Origin: Thermosporothrix hazakensis | Lineage (GTDB): Bacteria > Chloroflexota > Ktedonobacteria > Ktedonobacterales > Ktedonobacteraceae | DNA length: 61,388 bases | Direction of reading: 5' to 3' | NCBI RefSeq assembly: GCF_003253565.1 | Contig: NZ_QKUF01000032.1 | Span: 1-61,388 of the forward strand | In this document: positions 16,142 to 24,196 of the stretch, in pieces | Layout of the letters: every line of letters starts with the position of its first letter | Numbering within the stretch: the stretch's first letter is position 1 | Translations under genes and position numbers: made by a program | Notes under the pieces: generated by a model | The model's database searches: none | The model's input: the letters and a program-made list of their open reading frames with translations, nothing else | Told to the model about the DNA's origin: nothing

Positions 16142-17506
16142 GTGGCAACGATCCTCTTCTTTATTGATGAGTTCACCGGGCACATTCACGCCACCTACAA
16201 GCTGGCCCATGATCTCTGCCAGCGCGGGCACACCGTCATCTACCTGGGCACACCAAAAACCGGACAACAGGTGCGAAAGCAGGGTTTCGCGTTTGAAGAG
16301 GCCCCCTTTCTCCATAGCCTGATGCGGATCAGCAAGCTTCCCCGGCCAAACCGTGCGGGCCGGCTTCCGTTCAGGCAGCAGCTCCCGGAAGCATACAGGC
16401 AGTACCGCATGTTACGCGAGGAGAGCGCCCGTATCCTGCACGATCTGCACAGTATTCGCTCCATCACCGATGCACTGGTATCACGCCTGAAACCCGACTT
16501 GCTGATATTCGATCCATTCTACCTGATAGATGCCATCGCCTTCTATCCCTACCACATCCCGACCACGGTGCTCAGCACCAAGCCGCTGCTCGACCGCGAT
16601 CCCGCCGTGCCACCCTACACCTCATCCCTTATTCCCCATCGCTCGGCCTTCTCCCCGTTCCTGCTTCAGCTTGTCTGGCTTCACTGTCACACCAAATTCC
16701 TGCTCTATCGGCTTCAAATGTGGCTTCGTACGATTCTGATCGGCACATCACCCTATGACCTCGCTCGCCGCCTTGCCCATGCGACCGGCTTCCCCTTACG
16801 GCAGGAGCTGGCTCTACGCGGCGTCTCGCTCGATTTCTCTCTGAAGAGCATTCCTGAACTCGTGCTGAACAGCGAGGCCTTTGACTTCCCCCGCAAGCGA
16901 GCGCTCAGGCAAAACGTCTTCTATCTGGGCCCATGCGTCCATCTCGAACGGGAAGAACCGGCCTTCCCCTGGGACTCGCTGCCCCCCGGCAACAAGCTGA
17001 TTTACTGCTCTATCGGCACGCTGCCCCCGTGGCGAGGCGGCCTGGAAGCCGACTTTCTGCGCCGCGTGCTCGATGCATTTCGCCTTCGCAAGAGCTACAC
17101 GCTTGTGCTATCCAGCACTATCGAGCTTCCCGGGCCACTTCCCGAGAATGTGTTCATTGCTCCGTTTGTGCCTCAATTACAGCTCTTGCGGAGGGCCGAT
17201 CTGATGATCAGTCATGGCGGCGCCAACTCGGTGAAGGAATGCATTCTGCTTGGCGTTCCGATGCTCATCTATCCCCGACAGGCGGATCAGCCCGGGAACG
17301 CCGCCCGCGTGGTCTATCATGGCCTGGGGCTGCGCGGCAATATTCGGAAAGAGAGCAGTGAAGAGATTGCACAGAAGGTCGATCTTCTTCTAGAGAACAG
17401 CAGCTATCGTACAAACCTGGAGCGGATGCGTCAGCGCTTCCTTCAGGAACAGGCCTCACTCCGAGGCGTGGAGATTGTCGAAGCGTTCCTCAAAGAAGCA
17501 GACTGA
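16142..17506 (+). CDS. GT1-family (UGT/MGT-like) glycosyltransferase
   Basis: 454 residues with a GT-B fold. N-terminal Rossmann half: ILFFIDEFTGHIHATYKLA, with the His near residue 14-16 expected as catalytic base. C-terminal donor site: IYCSIGT (287-293), then MISHGGANSVKE (355-366), GVPMLIYPRQADQPGNA (371-387), matching the macroside/terpenoid UGT signature. It transfers a nucleotide-activated sugar to a small hydrophobic acceptor. The start is the GTG at 16142, directly after AGGAGGAAACTT. It follows the binding-protein gene by 18 bp and is probably co-transcribed. It is the second glycosyltransferase of the region. Confidence 0.88.
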   Translation: MATILFFIDEFTGHIHATYKLAHDLCQRGHTVIYLGTPKTGQQVRKQGFAFEEAPFLHSLMRISKLPRPNRAGRLPFRQQLPEAYRQYRMLREESARILHDLHSIRSITDALVSRLKPDLLIFDPFYLIDAIAFYPYHIPTTVLSTKPLLDRDPAVPPYTSSLIPHRSAFSPFLLQLVWLHCHTKFLLYRLQMWLRTILIGTSPYDLARRLAHATGFPLRQELALRGVSLDFSLKSIPELVLNSEAFDFPRKRALRQNVFYLGPCVHLEREEPAFPWDSLPPGNKLIYCSIGTLPPWRGGLEADFLRRVLDAFRLRKSYTLVLSSTIELPGPLPENVFIAPFVPQLQLLRRADLMISHGGANSVKECILLGVPMLIYPRQADQPGNAARVVYHGLGLRGNIRKESSEEIAQKVDLLLENSSYRTNLERMRQRFLQEQASLRGVEIVEAFLKEAD

Positions 17507-17625
17507 ACGGAAAGCCGTGCTCTCGCCGCTCTACAAATACTCTACAAAATCAGGCGAGAAAGAAGCTTTGCGCAATAGCTCATCTATAAATAAGAGAATG
17601 TATACTTGACACTCAAGAAATCTGT

Positions 17626-19935
17626 ATGAGAGAATCAAGCATGCTGTTGTCCCCTTTGAATAAGGTATGGTCTATGGTAGAGCAAAGCGGGTTCTTTTCA
17701 CTTTTCACGACTGAGCAAAGCGGGCAGGCAAAAGCCGAGGCTGCTCTTTTTGAGACCCTTCAGGACGCCGTGCTTGTCTGTGACGCGCAGTACCGCCTTT
17801 CTTTTTGGAGCAAACAGGCAGAAGCGCTCTATGGCTGGACGGCTGAAGAGGCGCTTGGGCAGGATGTGCGGGAGCTCCTTCACCGCCAACTGATCCACGC
17901 GGACAAAGACGAGGAACAGTGTCTCTTTCGCGATCACAGCACCTGGGAAGCGGAACTCTTCCACCGTACAAAAAGTGGTGAGCACATCATTGTGGCCTGT
18001 CGCTCCTCGCTCATCTCGGGAAATGAGCATCTCTTTTTGCTGGAAGCGCATCACGATATTACCTCACAGCGGCAACGAGAGCAGGTGCTTGAGGAATACT
18101 ATCGGCGTGTCCGCAAGGCGATTGATATCGGTGTCTGGCGGTGGGAGTTTCGCAGAGACGAACAGGGCCATCTACACCGCGATGGCGTTGTCAATAGCAG
18201 AATGGCGCATCTACTTCATGTACCTGCACATACGCATCTCAGCGAAGAACAGTTTTTTGCCTTTATTCACCCTGATGATCGGCCCGCTGTCGAACAGGCA
18301 ATCGAGCATACGCTGAGGACAGGCGAAGACTACCAGGCAACCTATCGTCTGCTCGACGAGACTCAGGGAGAACGCTGGATCGCCTCCCGAGGCAGCCTCG
18401 TTACTGACCAGCAGGGAACACCACTCTATGCCGTCGGCATCGCCCTTGACATTACCACGCAAAAACAGATGGAGGCTGCTTTACAGCAGGCGAACAGGCA
18501 CGTCACCTCTATTTTAGAGCATGTAGCAGATGGCTGTATCCATATCGATAACGAATGGCGCTGCACGTATGCAAGCAAGCGTGCAGAGGAGATTACCGGG
18601 CTCTTGAGGCAGAATTTCCTGCATAAAAGTATCTGGGAGACGCTCCCTGAGCTGCGTCACACTGAGGTGGAACAGTATCTGAGACTGGCCCAGGAAACGC
18701 GCCAGCCGGTCAATTACGAGATGTTTTTCGAGCGTACACAGCAATGGTTTGAAGTTTATGTGTTGCCAGAAGATAACTATCTTGCGCTGTATTACCGTGA
18801 CATCACTGAACTCAAGAACATAGAGTCGCTCTACAGGGAGCGCGACGAGATGCTACGCCGTCTCTCGGATGCAAACCTTATCTGTATCGCTTCCAGCACA
18901 GAGGCAGATGACATTCTTGACGCAAATGATGCGTTTCTCTCATTAATTGGTGCGACGCGCGAAGAGCTACAAGCGGGCAAGCTCAATTTCCGCGCGCTGA
19001 CCCCCATTGAGTATCGATCGCTGGACCGGGAAAAGCATGCACTCTGTCGGGCGACCGGTGTCTGTCCGCCATACGAAAAAGAATACTATCATAAACGAGG
19101 TCATCGGGTTCCGATCCTGGTTGCAGCCGCTTATATGGATCGTTCACAGCATTATATTGCTCTGATAATGGATATTACCAAACAGAAAGAGCTTGAGAAG
19201 CAGCGAGAAGTGTTTCTTGGTATTATCGGTCATGAGCTTCGCACGCCGCTGACAGCCATCGCGGGAAGCCTGCAACTGGCTCGCCGTCGTCTCCAACGCT
19301 TTGGTACGCAGCAGCCAGTCACAGACAATATTGCAGCTATTCTGCACAGTACAGATCATCTACTCGATCAGTCCTTGAGGCAGACCCGGGTTCAGAATCG
19401 TTTGATTGAAGATTTGCTTGATGCTTCTCGACTTGCCATCGATAAACTGGAATTGATGCTTGCACCAGTCAATCTGGATGAGCTGGTAGGCAGCACAGTA
19501 GAAGACCTGCGCTCCACTGCTGCAGATCGTCCGCTTGAACTCCGACTGCTCGGGAAGCCGCTACCAGTATATATAGATGCGGCCCGTATTGCTCAGGTAC
19601 TCAGCAATTATATTACGAACGCGCTGAAATATTCGCCGCCAGAGGAGCCTGTGACTATAGAGATTACCGCCACAGACAATGAGGCGCGTGTCTGGGTACA
19701 TGACCACGGCCCCGGCCTCTCCGAAGAAGCCAGGCAGAAGATCTGGAGCCGCTTCCAGCGCTCGACGGATCTGAAAACACAGGGCAGACTGGGCGGAGAC
19801 CTGGGTCTGGGTCTCTACATCTGTCAGTCGCTTATCCAGCGTCATCATGGCATGGTTGGTGTGGAAAGCGAGGAAGGCAAAGGGGCCTCTTTCTGGTTCT
19901 CGCTCCCGCTGACATCCGTCCCGGAGAAGCTGTAG
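17626..19935 (+). CDS. PAS-rich sensor histidine kinase (orphan)
   Basis: 769 residues: about four PAS/PAC modules (roughly 40-150, 155-285, 290-400, 405-520; PAC ends read HHDITSQR, ALDITTQK, YRDITELK, IMDITKQK), then HisKA with the phospho-accepting His536 in IIGHELRTPLT, and an HATPase with the N box NYITNALKY (about 661), G1 HDHGPGLS and G2 GLGLGLY-like motif. No transmembrane helix is seen, so it is a cytoplasmic sensor, possibly of redox, light or a ligand through the PAS domains. No response regulator gene is adjacent. Start uncertain: ATG 17626 or 17641, both with weak ribosome sites. Confidence 0.93.
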   Translation: MRESSMLLSPLNKVWSMVEQSGFFSLFTTEQSGQAKAEAALFETLQDAVLVCDAQYRLSFWSKQAEALYGWTAEEALGQDVRELLHRQLIHADKDEEQCLFRDHSTWEAELFHRTKSGEHIIVACRSSLISGNEHLFLLEAHHDITSQRQREQVLEEYYRRVRKAIDIGVWRWEFRRDEQGHLHRDGVVNSRMAHLLHVPAHTHLSEEQFFAFIHPDDRPAVEQAIEHTLRTGEDYQATYRLLDETQGERWIASRGSLVTDQQGTPLYAVGIALDITTQKQMEAALQQANRHVTSILEHVADGCIHIDNEWRCTYASKRAEEITGLLRQNFLHKSIWETLPELRHTEVEQYLRLAQETRQPVNYEMFFERTQQWFEVYVLPEDNYLALYYRDITELKNIESLYRERDEMLRRLSDANLICIASSTEADDILDANDAFLSLIGATREELQAGKLNFRALTPIEYRSLDREKHALCRATGVCPPYEKEYYHKRGHRVPILVAAAYMDRSQHYIALIMDITKQKELEKQREVFLGIIGHELRTPLTAIAGSLQLARRRLQRFGTQQPVTDNIAAILHSTDHLLDQSLRQTRVQNRLIEDLLDASRLAIDKLELMLAPVNLDELVGSTVEDLRSTAADRPLELRLLGKPLPVYIDAARIAQVLSNYITNALKYSPPEEPVTIEITATDNEARVWVHDHGPGLSEEARQKIWSRFQRSTDLKTQGRLGGDLGLGLYICQSLIQRHHGMVGVESEEGKGASFWFSLPLTSVPEKL

Positions 19936-20177
19936 AGCCATCGAAAGAGCCACAACACGAAGCGAGGTGCTCCTGTAGGCCCCTTTTCTGTATATTCCTG
20001 GCTGACAATCGACATCCCGGGATATGGTGCGGTGAGTTTTGGCGGTGCAGTAGAAGGGGGTATATCCTGCAAAACAACGCCATTGTGATCGCAGAAACGC
20101 GAGGGAAGGATTGGCCCCGCGTAGGAAGCGATAGCAACACGCACTCCCAGATCCTCAAAAATCCCCCGTGTTCTCAA
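19845..20177 (-). other. Unassigned reading frame overlapping the kinase end
   Basis: A 110-codon open frame from 20177, through the 321-bp gap and into the antisense of the kinase tail. Its middle part (RVAIASYAGPILPSRFC, then APYPGMSIVSQEYTEKGP) has protein-like composition, so it may be a remnant of a degraded gene, but there is no recognisable family or good ribosome site. The rest of the gap 19936-20256 shows nothing else. Confidence 0.2.
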
Positions 20178-20256
20178 AAGAGAACTATTAACCAGTTGCC
20201 GAACAGAGTATACCAGTAGCGCTGTCAGGACTCAAGGATCTCTATAATGCCTGCTT

Positions 20257-21150
20257 CTACTCAGGGTAGAGCATTGCCAGCGCCCTGACCGGGAATGTTC
20301 CAACTCCCTTGAACTTAGGTGGAATCGCGCTGAAAGTAAATCCCTCATCCGGTAGCTGATCCAGATGACACATATGCTCAACAATCAGGATTTCGGCCCT
20401 GAGCAAGGTAGAATGAACAGGCCGCTCACCGCCGCTGGTATCATCAATATTCACAGAATCGATACCAACCAGCAAGGCCCCGGCTTCCACAAGATAGGTC
20501 GCGGCATCCGCCGTGAGGTACGGATGATTTTCAAAGTACTGTTCCGTGTTCCAGTAAGTATCCCAACCAGTATGCACGAGCACGGCACGCCCGCTCACAT
20601 CTTTATCCCGGAAATAGTCTACACCGATCGCCAGGGACTTGCGATAGTCAGCACGAATGACGATGCCTTCCAGGTCTGCCAACCGCTCCAGAGCGACTTC
20701 AGAGAGGTCTTTCCCATGCTCATAACGATGAAAGGGGCAATCAATGTAGGTTCCGGTATTCGCCACCATTTCAATCTTTCCAATCTGGAATTCGGTGCCG
20801 GGAGCGTAGTGTGCCCGCGATTCCTCACGACTCATGTAATCGCAAATAATGGGTGCAGGCAGTCCTTTATACGTCACGGTGCCATGTTCGATGGTATGGC
20901 TGAGATCGATCAGCTTTCTCCCTCTGGCTGAAACCGCCTGAGAAGCACTGTTCCGTTCAGCTTCAAAAACAAGCTTATTGCGAATATGCACCTGTTCAAC
21001 CATCAACAAATGCTTATTCTGGACCAGGCGACGAGCAAGCTCTTCATCGCTGATACGGTCCTCGCTGATATTCAGGCGAAAGCCCTGGCCCTGTATTTTT
21101 CTGCCGTCGGTAAACTCTAGCTCAAAATCAAACTGCACTACTCGCTTCAT
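20257..21150 (-). CDS. Cyclase-family hydrolase (kynurenine-formamidase-like fold)
   Basis: 297 residues. Residues 1-75 are an extra N-terminal region; the cyclase domain begins KLIDLSHTIEHGTVTYKGLPAP. The metal-site motif that is HxGTHxDxPxH in kynurenine formamidase reads NTGTYIDCPFH here: the Asp and last His are kept, while the two earlier His positions are Asn and Tyr. Such variants occur in the wider family. VLVHTGWDTYW and ALLVGIDSVNIDD follow as expected. Predicted to be a Mn/Zn-dependent hydrolase or isomerase of unknown substrate. An excellent AAAGGAGG stands 8 bases before the ATG. Confidence 0.85.
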   Translation of the reverse strand: MKRVVQFDFELEFTDGRKIQGQGFRLNISEDRISDEELARRLVQNKHLLMVEQVHIRNKLVFEAERNSASQAVSARGRKLIDLSHTIEHGTVTYKGLPAPIICDYMSREESRAHYAPGTEFQIGKIEMVANTGTYIDCPFHRYEHGKDLSEVALERLADLEGIVIRADYRKSLAIGVDYFRDKDVSGRAVLVHTGWDTYWNTEQYFENHPYLTADAATYLVEAGALLVGIDSVNIDDTSGGERPVHSTLLRAEILIVEHMCHLDQLPDEGFTFSAIPPKFKGVGTFPVRALAMLYPE

Positions 21151-21744
21151 ACGCCCCTCCTTTCAAGAAAAACGTCTGTTAGAACAAAGAGGGCAGCGCT
21201 TCATTTCACCACCTCGACGTTTTTCGGCATCGATTCACTGCTATCGCATCAAGTATAGAAGAGCGACAGAAAAACTGCACACTGTTCCTTATTATTAAGA
21301 AAGTTTTATACTATAAATACTCGAAAAGTGTTGGGTTGTCAACTATTCGGCCATCAACTCGGTTCTATCAGAATATTGCGTCAAAATGGTAGACCCGAAA
21401 TCAGGGGCCAGTATATCCGAAAGCGGAGGGCAGAAAAAAGGTAGACCCTATCGCTTAAGGCAGCATGCCGGGCTGCGTGTAGAGCTCTTTCACGCGAGCA
21501 AGCAGGTAGAACCATGAAGGTAGATCCGAACTGCATTTCTCTCTGCTTCATCCCGGCTAACCGGGAAATGCTTTCTACGGCCTCTATTTGGCTTTTTTGG
21601 CGTTTCAAGGATTCAAGGGATAGGGCAAGGGAAGAAAGGCCGTTTTTTTGGCCATTTTGAAGGGGTTTCCAGAGGGAGCTTTTGGCGATTTAGAGAAAGA
21701 TCTTCCCAAAGAGGAAAAAATCTGCTTCGTTTGGAAGCTTGCTA

Positions 21745-21833
21745 AACGCCTTCAGTGAGTTTCACTATATCCTCTTCAGTAACTTTTAGGGAAACGTTTA
21801 TTAGTGATAATTACTGAATTCACTGAAGGCGTT
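21745..21833. repeat. Nested long inverted repeat with four TTCAGTRA motifs
   Basis: AACGCCTTCAGTGA (21745-21758) is perfectly inverted at 21820-21833. Inside it TTCAGTAA (21776-21783) is inverted as TTACTGAA (21811-21818). The centre is AT-rich. A 14-bp outer and 8-bp inner arm on a common centre suggests a dyad bound by a dimer of dimers, or a cruciform/origin element. Confidence 0.7.
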
Positions 21834-22839
21834 GCGCGGGTCTGCCGGTTCGCTGCGGAATGGTAGACCCAACGGGCCAGGGGTTCGGTCTTTTCCTTGT
21901 GGCTCCCTTAGATTCCCTGGCCTGGCTGCCTGGACAAGTGAGCTCTACAGGCGGATGTAGCCCTCTCCTTTAAAGGTCAACAGAGAGGAACAATCCTCGT
22001 TTGCATGATCGCTAATCCCTCAAAGGCTGCTTTCTGCCTGTAGAGGTTCCTGAGCAAACGACAAAGCGGCTAAAGCAGCTTCTTATCGGCCTTGAGGTCC
22101 TGCTCGATATTACAGCGGATGATCGCTCCAAAAGGTAGACCTCACCGAGAGCAGACGTACAGGGAGCGGGATAAGGGTCTACCAATGAATTTCCGCTTGT
22201 CTCTCGCTCACGAAAACGCTGAGATCAGGTCTACTATCTTGCAGAGGGGTGCTCTATAGCCAGGTTCTCCCTCGATTTCGGCTCCAGTTCGGGTCTACTA
22301 TCTTCCTCTGAAAATGGCTGGAAGCAAGGAAGCGCTATCTTCACTTCTCGCTTGCTTTCAGTCAGATTGCAGGCCCATATGCACAAATAGATCCCCATAA
22401 GCCTGGATGTCTGGCCAGCAGGCGACATCCCATTTTCATATTGGTAGACTCAAAGCCTGCGCGAGCCAGAGCAGCCAGTTTGGATGTCTCTCATATTGGT
22501 AGACCGAAACCTCACACGTTTCCATGACTGCTTGCTTAGAAGGAAAGGCTCTTTATATAGAGTCGTATCTGCTGGCAGGCGATATCCCTCCGGGAGCCGA
22601 ATCATTGGGTGCGAGTAAGAGGCCCGTGTCTACTGGTAGATCTCTATCTCTCTGAGCCAGGGAAGCCCGACGAAAAGGCCACACATGACAGGAGATCTCT
22701 ATCTCTGATACACCAGAGAAACCTATCCAGAAGGCGAAGAGCCTATACAAGTCTGCTATATGTGCTGCTCTACTGATGGACCAATGCCATAAATATGGAA
22801 TGAATACTTCTGTGCATCAGAATAGCAGAATAAGTCTCC

Positions 22840-22925
22840 ATATCTTATTAATATATCTCAAATATAAAAACAATAATAATATGAGATATTTATTATTGAT
22901 ACCTGAAAGTAGCACTTATATTATG
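22840..22925. other. AT-rich segment, possible DNA-unwinding element
   Basis: About 85 bp of very high A+T (ATTAATATATCTCAAATATA and onward) within otherwise mixed sequence, containing AATATATCTCA inverted as TGAGATATTTA (spaced by about 25). It is placed immediately before the first perfect GGGTCTAC/GTAGACCC palindrome. In iteron origins an AT-rich melting region next to the binding sites is usual; assignment here is inference. Confidence 0.4.
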
Positions 22926-23009
22926 AATCTCCTTAAAAACAGAGGCGAATCAGGGTCTACGAAAAATGGTAGACCCATACGGGCTACCCTCCTGTAGCAA
23001 CAGAGATCG

Positions 23010-23030
23010 CTTACTCCTACGAGGAGTAAG
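23010..23030. repeat. Hairpin CTTACTCCT-ACG-AGGAGTAAG
   Basis: Nine-bp perfect arms with a three-base loop directly abut the left arm of the GTATACC palindrome at 23030. There is no T-run, so it is not a typical terminator. Confidence 0.5.
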
Positions 23031-23823
23031 GGTATACGAACTGGATCGGAGAAAGTATACCCATTCTCTGACGGCTTCCATAAGACGCGTTAAGGGTATG
23101 CTATCTCGATAATATGGCATACCCTTCTCAACTATCCCTGCTCGCCTGCCTGAGTAAGAGTATACGAATGTGTTCGGTATTGTGATACCTTAACACTCAC
23201 ACATTCCCTCCTATCCAGAAAGGGTATGCTAATTGATGAGAAATAGCATACCTGTTCTCTGTTGCCTCGCCGGCCTCACTTGAAGAGTATACTATTCTTC
23301 ATCTAGAAGGCAGACCCATCCTCATAGCCCTGCTCTATCTTATCTCTCTGGCGTAAGGAGAGGTATACGAAATGGAGAGAGAATAGTATACCCTTCAGGC
23401 GAGAAGATATCCCTTTCTATAAGCTGGACGTGGCTCAAGCAGCATGAGAGGCGGCTTCAGCATCGGGTCTACCATCTTCGCAGGCAGATGATAGTTCAAT
23501 GGAGCGAGAACAGATACTCTATCGAGCCTCCGCTCATGGGAGATTGGAAGGAAGGTGTGAAGCAGCGTGGGAAGCGGGTTGAGCATCGGGTCTACCATCT
23601 TCATAAGCAGATGAAGCAGCATGGGAAGCGGCTTCAGTATCAAGTCTACTACTTTCTCAGATGGATATGGAGAAACAGTGAGAGCCGTGTTGTGACTATT
23701 ATCTGATGGAGTCAGAAAGCACAATCTATCGGTGTGGTGTGAAAGGGGATCTGCCTGGCTGGTCGGTTGCAGGGCTCTTTCCCTTCGATAGTTCTCGCTA
23801 TCGCCGAGCCCTTGTGCAGGCTC

Positions 23824-24054
23824 ATGTTTAACGCATTCTACGAGGCCTGACATATCAAGCAGATCCAGAAGTGGCAGCTCGATCGAGAGCCAATTCAGCG
23901 ACGAGCGATGCGATCAGAAGGCATACTGCAAGATCTGGATCGTGTGTTAGCCGGGCAAGGCTGGCGCAGAAACGCGTTCTCCAGGCAGTATAAGGGAAGG
24001 AATATTTACACCCCAGAAAGCGCAGGACTACAGCCCCAAAATCGGGCGTTTTGA
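23824..24054 (+). pseudogene. Possible gene remnant with in-frame TGA
   Basis: ATG at 23824 reads MFNAFYEA, then TGA (23848-23850), then 67 further codons in the same frame (for example KQIQKWQLDREP, GILQDLDRVLAGQGW, YKGRNIYTPESAG) to TGA at 24054. The composition is protein-like and unlike the surrounding repeat DNA, so a decayed gene is plausible. No family is recognised. Confidence 0.3.
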
Positions 24055-24196
24055 GCCGTTAACGCTCGCAAGAGACCTGCTCACCCCTGAGAGCAGGAAC
24101 ATCACGATATGGTCTGAATGGCTGGTCGGGTGATGCCTGAAATCCGGCCTGGAACCATACTCGACCCCTCACGAGGCGCTGGAAGGTGCATACCTC

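Larger units (their letters stand above)
21386..23660. repeat. Dispersed GTAGACC / GTATACC / GCATACC sites, many as spaced inverted repeats
   Basis: At least a dozen exact GGTAGAC/GTCTACC sites occur (for example 21388, 21440, 21862, 22134, 22175r, 22292r, 22443, 22498, 22634, 22954r, 22969, 23466r, 23590r), plus GTATACC and GCATACC variants. Five form clean inverted repeats: 22953-22976 (GGGTCTAC, 8, GTAGACCC); 23030-23062 (GGGTATAC, 17, GTATACCC); 23092-23126 (AAGGGTATGC, 15, GCATACCCTT); 23223-23252 (GGTATGCTA, 12, TAGCATACC); 23362-23392 (GGTATAC, 17, GTATACC). No supported gene lies in this 3-kb stretch. They look like protein-binding sites (iteron, centromere or operator). Confidence 0.8.

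Noticed and set aside
23395..23853. Minus-strand 152-codon frame with repeated KMVDPML segments
   Set aside because: Repetition reflects the GGTCTACCATCTTC sites; no ribosome site or family.
21151..24196. Chromosomal DnaA-type origin
   Set aside because: No TTATCCACA-type DnaA boxes and no dnaA/dnaN genes nearby; the repeats are of other sequence classes.
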